Under the pieces are notes generated by a model, which worked only from the letters and a program-made list of their open reading frames with translations, was not told where the DNA came from and made no database searches. Both the position numbers and the translations under genes were made by a program. Below, piece after piece: positions 8,086-12,366 of a DNA stretch of 12,366 bases (its first letter is position 1; each line of letters starts with the position of its first letter). Source of the stretch: an uncultured Eubacteriales bacterium (GTDB lineage Bacteria; Bacillota; Clostridia; UMGS1883); NCBI GenBank assembly GCA_905195005.1, contig CAJJUC010000061.1, positions 1-12,366 of the forward strand. The letters are read 5' to 3'.

Positions 8086-8090
8086 ATGCT

Positions 8091-8129
8091 TATCCCCCCT
8101 GTGACAATATATTCGCCGCAGGGGGGATA
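8091..8129 (-). promoter_or_regulatory. Hairpin that buries the Shine-Dalgarno of the 252-residue gene
   Basis: TATCCCCCCTG (8091-8101) and CAGGGGGGATA (8119-8129) are perfect 11-bp inverted arms around a 17-nt loop. In minus-strand mRNA the 3' arm contains the G6 ribosome binding site for the ATG at 8085, and the 5' arm contains the complementary C6. There is no U-tract before the start codon, so it is not a normal terminator for the minus strand. It may restrict translation on transcripts reading in from the DUF4825 gene. Confidence 0.6.
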
Positions 8130-8136
8130 TATTATT

Positions 8137-9486
8137 TTATTTTCGTTCCGTGCGCAGTTTTCCCTCGATGTATTTGATTTTGCCCTTTTTTACCTCGATA
8201 ACGGTTTTTTCAAGAACCTTTTCCGAACCGTACTCATATTTCAGGTATGTCACCGTTCCGTCACCGCCGCCCGAGGACTGCCACTTTTTTTCATAAACGC
8301 AGCGCACTCCGTTTTCGATTTTTTCCTCCGTACCTATCCAGTACGGATAATCGTAATAAAGGTCAAGCAGCGTATTTGAAGCTTCCGTGTCCATGTCGGA
8401 AAGCTTTATGTCGGCATTTTCAAGAATTTCTGCCTTTCTTCCTATTTTATCGAGGTATTTTTGAGCATAAGCCTTTTCCTGCGCAAAGCACTCCCCGTAA
8501 AAGCTGTCCGATCCGGAAAGCGCCTGCTTCCACATGTCTTTCGGAAACATTTCTTTAATTGAGCTTGCGTAATAGCTGCCGTCCATCGGCACTTTATATT
8601 CAAGAAGCTTGTTATTGCTGTCAAAAGTTATCCTCACCGGTATAACGCCCGAGCCCGAAACCTTGACGAAGGCTCCGTTCTGAAAACCGTACTCACCGTA
8701 GCTTGTCATCACATAAACAATTTTTTTGTCCGGCTTTCCGTCCGACTCCGTGTTCTCCGTGCCGAGAATCACATGCCCCTCCGCAACACATTCGCCCTCC
8801 GAGTATGAGCCGTTTTCACTTGATATTATAGCGTCCGCAACGAGCTCATCGATGCTCATCAGCGCTCTGCTGCCGTAAACCTCCTGATAAAAGCTTTTGA
8901 AAGAATCATAATCCTTTGCCGCGTTTTCAAACGAAGCGCCGAACTTCTCCGCCATTTCGCTGCGCGTGTAATTGTATTCCCCATCCGTGAATTTATAAGT
9001 AACATAGCCTGCGTTATCAACAAGTGCCAGTATAACTGCGGACTGGCGCATAAGCTCGCTCTCGTCCTTTGATTTCCCTTCAAAGCGCCTGATAATTCCG
9101 TACGGTTCGGAGGCGGTTTGCAGCTCCATCCCCGTTGCTTTTCCGCATTTTCCCGAGGAATCAAGCCCGTCTATAATCGCGCCCACACCGCTCGCATTGC
9201 CGACATATTTCTGTCTGTTATCGAAAAGCCTTTTCAGCTCCTTTTCCGAGCTGTCCGATGTATATATTGCCGTCGGTCCGTCAGCTCCCCCGATAACCGA
9301 GATGTTTTCTCCGCTGCACGCGGCAAGTGCGCCGCACGCAAGCACAGCCGCCGCAATCACGGAAAACGCTGCAAATCCGCGTTTTTTTGCGGTTGGCGTC
9401 AGTATGTTTTCGAATCTCTTCTTTGCCTTTTTTCCGCTTTCTGAAAATGATGTTGAAAGCATCGGCGGTTTTAAATAATCAGCCAT
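8137..9486 (-). CDS. DUF4825-type extracytoplasmic sensor with membrane anchor (C-terminal half of a split BlaR1-like receptor)
   Basis: The N-terminus (1-36, with LSTSFSESGKKAKKRFENIL) matches the end of the cytoplasmic loop of M56/BlaR1 receptors. A membrane helix follows (about 37-56), ending in LAAC (54-57), which also reads as a lipobox. Outside the membrane comes VIGGADGPTAIYTS (64-77), then a stretch resembling DUF4825 (about 80-175; KELKRLFDNRQKYVGNASGV, 82-101). The remainder (about 176-449) is a secreted domain I do not recognise. Normally such sequence is fused behind the M56 peptidase. Here the ATG at 9486 overlaps the peptidase stop by eight bases (ATGGCTGA), with AGAGGG upstream as a usable ribosome site. 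This could be a true two-gene receptor or a one-base frameshift in a formerly single gene. The DUF4825 assignment is from remembered pattern, not a search. Confidence 0.75.
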   Translation of the reverse strand: MADYLKPPMLSTSFSESGKKAKKRFENILTPTAKKRGFAAFSVIAAAVLACGALAACSGENISVIGGADGPTAIYTSDSSEKELKRLFDNRQKYVGNASGVGAIIDGLDSSGKCGKATGMELQTASEPYGIIRRFEGKSKDESELMRQSAVILALVDNAGYVTYKFTDGEYNYTRSEMAEKFGASFENAAKDYDSFKSFYQEVYGSRALMSIDELVADAIISSENGSYSEGECVAEGHVILGTENTESDGKPDKKIVYVMTSYGEYGFQNGAFVKVSGSGVIPVRITFDSNNKLLEYKVPMDGSYYASSIKEMFPKDMWKQALSGSDSFYGECFAQEKAYAQKYLDKIGRKAEILENADIKLSDMDTEASNTLLDLYYDYPYWIGTEEKIENGVRCVYEKKWQSSGGGDGTVTYLKYEYGSEKVLEKTVIEVKKGKIKYIEGKLRTERK

Positions 9487-10285
9487 TCCTGTTCCCTCTT
9501 TTCATATATTTAAGTATTGTCATTGAATAAAATTTTTTATAATCATCGGTCGTCTGCTTAACAACCGCGTCATCACAGGAATATTCCATGTCGCGCTGCG
9601 CCTTGTTTACCATTATATAAACCAGCGGATTAAAAAAATGCACGGAATTTGCAATCAGAAGCAGCAGCCGAAACCACATGTCGCCGCGGCGGCAGTGCAT
9701 AAGCTCATGCTTCAGTATCACGCCGAGTTCCTCCTCCGAGTATTGTCCGACGGGCAAAAGAATGATCGGTTTTATAAATCCCGTCATCATCGGCACCTTG
9801 ATTTTAGGACAGGTATAAACGCCGATTCCGCGTTCCGTTTTAACATAGCTGCGGCATTTTCCGGTTTTGCGCCTGAAAATCGCATATGCTGTCAGATGGT
9901 ATATAAGAAAGCAGCTGCTGCCGATCGCCCACAATGCGGCGATAAGTCCGCGAAGCGTTATCAGCGGAGCATATACAATCGGAGATTCCGCACCGGCTGC
10001 AAGCTCCCCTGCTCTTTCTCGGTTCATGATACGGATTGAATAATTACTGCCGTCATCCGGCGAGGGTGCAACCGTCACAACAGTATTTTCCCCTGTGTCC
10101 GGCAGTTTTATCGGCGCAGTGTTCAGCGGTATGCGCAGCGGAACAATCAGCCGCAGCGCAATTGTCAGCCAGACAATGCAGCGCCACCTTGCACTGTACC
10201 GCCTGTCAAATATCGGCGAAAGCAGCAGAAGCGCCGCTATCACAAACGACATTGTAAGTGAAATCATTAGAATGTTCTGAACCAT
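9479..10285 (-). CDS. M56-family (BlaR1-type) zinc metallopeptidase, truncated after the protease domain
   Basis: Receptor peptidase that, in the BlaR1 system, senses an external signal and leads to cleavage of the BlaI-type repressor. The 268-residue product has membrane helices at about 4-24, 36-55 and 111-134. The cytoplasmic zinc site HELMH (193-197) is followed by FFNPLVYIM and the third-ligand Glu234 in DMEYSCDD. The reading frame stops at YMKRGNRNG, before the fourth helix and sensor domain found in full BlaR1-like proteins; those continue in the next frame at 8137-9486. The ATG at 10285 overlaps the blaI stop (TGATG) and has GGGG seven bases upstream; a GTG one codon earlier is also possible. 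The overlap with blaI is the classic arrangement and supports a role in relieving BlaI repression. The inducing ligand, beta-lactam or other, is not evident. Confidence 0.88.
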   Translation of the reverse strand: MVQNILMISLTMSFVIAALLLLSPIFDRRYSARWRCIVWLTIALRLIVPLRIPLNTAPIKLPDTGENTVVTVAPSPDDGSNYSIRIMNRERAGELAAGAESPIVYAPLITLRGLIAALWAIGSSCFLIYHLTAYAIFRRKTGKCRSYVKTERGIGVYTCPKIKVPMMTGFIKPIILLPVGQYSEEELGVILKHELMHCRRGDMWFRLLLLIANSVHFFNPLVYIMVNKAQRDMEYSCDDAVVKQTTDDYKKFYSMTILKYMKRGNRNG

Positions 10286-10653
10286 CACTTTACCCCGCTG
10301 ATAAATTCCTCAAGCTCGTTTATATCACTTTTTGTCAGCTCGCCCCCGTCGTACAGTGATGCAATCAAGCTTTTCACGGAATTATGGTGCAGCTTTTTTA
10401 AAAACGACTTGCTCTCTCGGCGGAGATAAATCTCCTTTTTCACCGTCGGAGTGTACATGTTAAGCCGCCCGTCCTTCCTGCATTTCAGAAAGCCGCGCTC
10501 GCAAAGCCTGTCAAGAAGCTTCAGCACCGTCGGGCGCGCCCAGCCGCGGTCAAGCCGCGCCGTTATGTAATCCGTGTTGACCTCTCCGCCTGCGTCCCAT
10601 ATTATCATCATAATTTCAAGCTCGCTGTCCGGAATCCTTGCCGCATCGTTCAT
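10285..10653 (-). CDS. BlaI/MecI/CopY-family transcriptional repressor
   Basis: Winged-helix repressor of 122 residues, the usual family length. The DNA-binding domain covers about 1-72, with IPDSELEIMMIIWDAGGEVN (7-26) matching the family opening (S-E-hydrophobic-x-I-M-x-x-x-W) and a recognition region at WARPTVLKLLDRLCERGFL (38-56), followed by a wing (RKDGRLNMYTPTV). The C-terminal helices (about 73-120) should dimerise; SLIASLYD (95-102) falls where BlaI is cut by its receptor. The ATG at 10653 has AAGAGGT upstream. It is the first gene of the module, with promoter and palindromes at 10678-10732, so autorepression is expected. The target need not be a beta-lactamase, since none is present here. 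Confidence 0.94.
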   Translation of the reverse strand: MNDAARIPDSELEIMMIIWDAGGEVNTDYITARLDRGWARPTVLKLLDRLCERGFLKCRKDGRLNMYTPTVKKEIYLRRESKSFLKKLHHNSVKSLIASLYDGGELTKSDINELEEFISGVK

Positions 10654-10677
10654 TTTGATAACCTCTTTTGCATTGTT

Positions 10678-10695
10678 GTTAGACGTTTGTCTAAC
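10678..10695. promoter_or_regulatory. Candidate BlaI operator, perfect dyad
   Basis: GTTAGACGTTTGTCTAAC consists of exact 7-bp arms (GTTAGAC/GTCTAAC) around four bases. It lies at or just after the predicted transcription start of blaI, where a bound repressor would block initiation. The arms resemble clostridial BlaI-type boxes as I remember them. Binding is inferred. Confidence 0.7.
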
Positions 10696-10703
10696 TTAAT
10701 TTT

Positions 10704-10732
10704 ATTTTACACTTGTCTAACAGCCTTGTCAA
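10704..10732 (-). promoter_or_regulatory. Sigma-A-type promoter of the blaI operon
   Basis: On the minus strand, TTGACA (10732-10727) and TAAAAT (10709-10704) are separated by exactly 17 bp, an almost ideal vegetative promoter. Transcription should start near 10697, giving a leader of about 45 nt. Confidence 0.8.
10707..10721. promoter_or_regulatory. Second BlaI-type half-dyad in the promoter spacer
   Basis: Read on the minus strand, GTTAGACAAGTGTAA lies between the -35 and -10 boxes. It contains one exact GTTAGAC arm and a GACA-AG-TGTA core like the ACAnnTGT core of BlaI/MecI operators. Together with the dyad at 10678-10695 it could hold two dimers across the promoter. Confidence 0.5.
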
Positions 10733-10752
10733 GTCATTTTATAAAAATTTAA

Positions 10753-11232
10753 TATATAAAACTCCGTAACTCAAGAAAAGGTAAATATATTGACATAGGC
10801 AAAAATATTACTTATTTACCTGAATTAATTTATGATAATGATGAAACAAGCCAAGTTAAAGCTACTATATATAAATCCGGGGAAAAAATTGGCGCGTTCA
10901 GGATTGGAACAGCAGAAAAAAACAGAAGTGTGGCAGGACTGAGCATTTACGGCATATCAAATGATAATTGGTTTGGCATACTTCACGAATTTGTAAATTA
11001 CAGCGGAAATCCTGATGATGAGGAATATACACAGACATCAGTAAAATTTAATACGAAGGATGGGAAAATTCAAACATCTGAGAGTCGTTTTAATTATGAT
11101 GAAATTATTAAATTATCAAAAGATGATACCTATTGCATGAGTTTTACAGATAAAACGTTGACAATTAAACCAATCAGTGAATATTTTGGGGACTGGGGTA
11201 ATAATGACATATATTTTTTGACAAACGGCTGA
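10753..11232 (+). pseudogene. 5'-truncated AT-rich reading frame of unknown function
   Basis: The frame is open from the TAA at 10750 to the TGA at 11230-11232, about 159 codons, but contains no ATG before its final third. The only standard start is a GTG at 10930 without a ribosome site, which would discard coherent upstream coding (e.g. KNITYLPELIYDNDETSQVK, then IYKSGEKIGAFRIGTAEKNR). Codon use is strongly AT-rich, unlike its neighbours. The product has no signal peptide or membrane helix and is rich in Asp, Asn, Tyr and Ile, with probable beta strands (e.g. TSVKFNTKDGKIQTSESRFN). I do not recognise the family. It most likely lost its 5' end when the region rearranged. A start at a rare codon such as ATT10789, which has AAAAGG upstream, is a less likely alternative. 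Confidence 0.5.
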
Positions 11233-11243
11233 CCGTGAAATCT

Positions 11244-11333
11244 ATGGCAAACTTAAACGACCAAATTGGAAAAATCAATAAACAAATTAAGCGGTTGCAG
11301 AACAAAAGGAAAACATTGCCCCAAGGAGAGTGA
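11244..11333 (+). pseudogene. Small coiled-coil ORF, possible remnant of a mobilisation accessory gene
   Basis: A 29-codon frame reading MANLNDQIGKINKQIKRLQN, then KRKTLPQGE and a stop. The heptad-like spacing of Leu/Ile and the Lys/Gln richness resemble the start of the short coiled-coil proteins (DUF3847-like) often found just upstream of MobA/MobL relaxase genes. That comparison is from memory. It has no clear ribosome site, and its stop overlaps the relaxase fragment. Probably a broken piece rather than an active gene. Confidence 0.3.
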
Positions 11334-11533
11334 AGAAAAGCGGGATTGCACATACGGAAGTTCTGTTACCCTCACACCCACCGCCCAACTTTCAAAATCG
11401 CTCTGCCTTGTGGAACTCTGTCGAGAAAATCGAGAAGTCCAAAAAGTCACAGCTTGCAAGAGAAATTGAGATTGCCATAAGGCATAACTTCCTTACCGGG
11501 CTGTGGCTAATGTGCCGCGCTCCGATTTTATAA
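11330..11533 (+). pseudogene. MobA/MobL-type relaxase fragment
   Basis: The 67-codon frame contains EVLLPSHPPPNFQNRSALWN (about 10-29), followed by SVEKIEKSKKSQLAREIEIA (30-49). This matches the conserved stretch of MobA/MobL relaxases in which 'LPPHAPPEF..R..LWN.VE..EK....QLAREIEIALP' is typical. Relaxases nick plasmid or element DNA at the transfer origin. The N-terminal catalytic region, the rest of the nickase domain and the helicase-like C-terminus are all absent. After REIEIA the sequence diverges (IRHNFLTGLW...) and soon ends at a stop beside the mecA terminator, suggesting a deletion junction near 11477. The GTG at 11330 sits one base after AAGGAG, too close for efficient initiation. 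I consider it a non-functional relic that records past integration of a mobilisable element. Confidence 0.65.
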
Positions 11534-11566
11534 AAAAACGGAGCAAGCAATATATTGCTCACTCCG
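11532..11566 (-). terminator. Intrinsic terminator of mecA
   Basis: On the minus strand, a stem CGGAGTGAGCAAT/ATTGCTTGCTCCG (11566-11539) is followed at once by TTTTTTT (11538-11532). The two imperfect positions are G-U and U-G pairs only in minus-strand RNA, confirming the direction. It begins eight bases after the mecA stop codon. Confidence 0.9.
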
Positions 11567-11573
11567 ATATGGC

Positions 11574-12161
11574 TTAAGAATGAAATTTACTTCTAATAAC
11601 GGGGAAAGCATTCTTCTCCGCCACAAGCGTTCCGTGCTCCTCAATCATGACGGCTGTTCCCGGCGAAACCGTGCTTCCAAATTCCGAAGCGGAGCTCACG
11701 GCACTGCCATCGGTCACCATGTAGTATTTATCCTTATATGAATAAAGCGTTCCGCCGAAATAACTGCTGAGTGCATGGCACAGTGAAATAACATTTTCGA
11801 AAGAATCAAGCTCCGTCATAATACGCTTTTTGCGACTCTGCGCCGTTCTTCTCGAAAACAGCTCCGAGCCCTTCACAGATGATATTTTGTCAAACAACGC
11901 TTTTTCTTCATCGCTGTCCACCTTGGTTACAAACAGCGTTATGTCATTATCGCGGCTGTTCATCGCCGACTCTATGACAAGACGCGAATTTTTGCACGAA
12001 AAGCCCGTTTCCGCCTCTGCCTGTTTCAAAAGCGAAATAAACATCTCGCGCGTTTCGGGCAGATTTTTGGCGACTGCATCGGCGCTCACGCCCCATTTCG
12101 CCAAATCCTCGCTTGCAATTATCACTTTTATTTTATTCGGCTTTAATTTTTCAAACCTCAC
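11574..12161 (-). CDS. mecA: Adaptor protein MecA-like (ClpC adaptor)
   Basis: MecA-family adaptors deliver substrates to the ClpC-ClpP protease and stimulate ClpC assembly. The 195-residue product has the two-part layout: an N-terminal substrate-binding domain (about 1-82; RFEKLKPNKIKVIIASEDLA opening, and DITLFVTKVDSDEE, which matches the LxITKVxxPEE strand), a basic Ser/Arg linker (about 95-112), and a C-terminal ClpC-binding domain (about 113-185; FENVISLCHALSSYFGGTLY, then KDKYYMV). A GTG at 12170 is possible, but the GTG at 12161 is better: AAAGAGGTGG lies 5-6 bases upstream, close to the full anti-SD complement, and it leaves a normal leader behind the promoter at 12183-12211. It is monocistronic, with its own promoter and terminator. 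It is unrelated to the beta-lactam-resistance mecA of staphylococci, which shares only the name. Confidence 0.85.
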   Translation of the reverse strand: MRFEKLKPNKIKVIIASEDLAKWGVSADAVAKNLPETREMFISLLKQAEAETGFSCKNSRLVIESAMNSRDNDITLFVTKVDSDEEKALFDKISSVKGSELFSRRTAQSRKKRIMTELDSFENVISLCHALSSYFGGTLYSYKDKYYMVTDGSAVSSASEFGSTVSPGTAVMIEEHGTLVAEKNAFPVIRSKFHS

Positions 12162-12182
12162 AGCAACCACCTCTTTACCCCA

Positions 12183-12211
12183 ATTATACTATATTCACAT
12201 GCATTTTGAAA
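12183..12211 (-). promoter_or_regulatory. Probable promoter of mecA
   Basis: On the minus strand a perfect TATAAT (12188-12183) is preceded 17 bp upstream by a weak TTTCAA (12211-12206). The predicted start near 12176 would leave only about 6 nt before the GTG at 12170 but about 15 nt before the GTG at 12161, favouring the latter. Confidence 0.55.
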
Positions 12212-12244
12212 GGAACAATAATTTCCTTATTTCCGCAAAAAATA

Positions 12245-12366
12245 TCATGCGTCGCCTATCATCATTTCGCGGTATCTGCCGGGAGTTATATGATAAATTT
12301 TCTTGAACACGCGCATATATGCCTGCACCGTTCCGAAGCCTGCCTTCTCCGCAATTTCGTTTATCG
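12245..12366 (-). CDS. AraC-family transcriptional regulator, C-terminal end only
   Basis: The final 39 residues of an AraC/XylS-type activator are visible, the rest lying beyond the right edge. INEIAEKAGFGTVQAYMRVF, followed by KKIYHITPGRYREMM, is the second helix-turn-helix of the family, with the conserved G-F ... F-K-K ... TPG-x-YR pattern. The protein stops seven residues after the conserved YRE (MMIGDA). The sensor domain and target cannot be judged. A weak 6-bp AT-rich inverted repeat at 12210-12228 follows, but I see no convincing terminator before the mecA promoter. Confidence 0.9.
   Translation of the reverse strand, partial: INEIAEKAGFGTVQAYMRVFKKIYHITPGRYREMMIGDA

Larger units (their letters stand above)
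10741..11533 (+). mobile_element. Decayed remnant of a mobilisable element or foreign insertion
   Basis: This stretch separates the blaI promoter from the mecA terminator and is the only part of the window with plus-strand coding character. It holds a 5'-truncated AT-rich frame, a 29-codon coiled-coil ORF and a relaxase fragment, none of them complete. One sampled 60-base line (11041-11100) has 17 G+C (28%), well below the flanking genes, whereas the relaxase part (11341-11400) has 31 of 60. The two parts may therefore have different origins. I found no transposase, integrase or convincing terminal repeats, so the limits are approximate. Confidence 0.4.

Noticed and set aside
8091..8129. Hairpin read as an intrinsic terminator of the DUF4825 gene
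   Set aside because: On the minus strand the stem is followed by AGCATATG with no U-tract. Only the plus-strand side is T-rich, and no plus-strand gene ends there.
9479..9486. Programmed ribosomal frameshift joining the M56 and DUF4825 frames
   Set aside because: There is no slippery heptamer or downstream pseudoknot visible, and a good ribosome site precedes the downstream ATG. Re-initiation or a mutation is simpler.
11519..11568. CTCCGAT direct repeat and GCTCCG/CGGAGC pairs as insertion-site duplications of the relic
   Set aside because: One copy belongs to the mecA terminator stem, and no matching repeat was found at the other end of the relic near 10740. Seven bases is easily chance.
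12210..12228. AAGGAA/TTCCTT inverted repeat as terminator of the AraC-family gene
   Set aside because: The stem is only 6 bp, with no U-tract, and it overlaps the mecA promoter region; too weak to call.
11830..12306. 158-codon plus-strand open frame spanning mecA and its upstream region
   Set aside because: It lies antisense to mecA, crosses its promoter, has Ser/Phe/Leu-rich shadow composition and no ribosome site. mecA on the other strand has clear family motifs, a promoter and a terminator.
1..12366. tRNA, rRNA, CRISPR arrays, complete insertion sequences and known riboswitches
   Set aside because: I looked for cloverleaf ends, spaced repeats, transposase motifs and conserved leader elements and saw none.

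Overview
The window looks like a chromosomal segment of a low-to-mid GC Firmicute, most likely a Clostridia-type anaerobe. Supporting signs are a BlaI/BlaR1-type repressor and receptor pair, a MecA-type ClpC adaptor, a GreA, a MarR-controlled heterodimeric ABC exporter, strong purine-rich Shine-Dalgarno sequences and sigma-A-like promoters. A TolC-like protein is encoded beside an RND-type adaptor, which some Clostridia carry even though they are otherwise Gram-positive. I cannot name a species.

Every intact gene lies on the minus strand, so transcription runs from high to low coordinates. From right to left there is the 3' end of an AraC-family regulator (12245-12366). Next is mecA (11574-12161), with its own promoter and a clear intrinsic terminator. 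A plus-strand relic stretch follows (about 10750-11533): a 5'-truncated AT-rich reading frame, a tiny coiled-coil ORF and a MobA/MobL relaxase fragment. Then comes a blaI - M56 peptidase - DUF4825 module (8137-10653), in which the BlaR1-like receptor is split into two overlapping reading frames. An unrecognised 252-residue gene (7327-8085) has its ribosome binding site inside a perfect 11-bp hairpin, and greA (6800-7279) follows with a terminator. Last is an efflux operon (6614 to beyond base 1): marR, two ABC half-transporters, a TolC-like protein and a lipoprotein membrane-fusion adaptor that runs off the left edge.

The efflux operon appears to be one transcript from a strong promoter at 6658-6685. 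The two ABC subunits form a heterodimer with one consensus and one degenerate ATP site. The TolC-like and adaptor proteins probably serve a permease encoded beyond the window, or extend the ABC exporter across the envelope. The blaI promoter is nearly perfect (TTGACA-17-TAAAAT) and carries GTTAGAC palindromes. A related GTTTGACGTCTAAC element sits just after the marR -10 box, so antibiotic or envelope-stress sensing and efflux could share operator-like DNA.

The observations most worth checking are the split BlaR1/DUF4825 receptor, the SD-sequestering hairpin, the shared operator element, the TolC-like protein in a presumed monoderm, and the relaxase relic.
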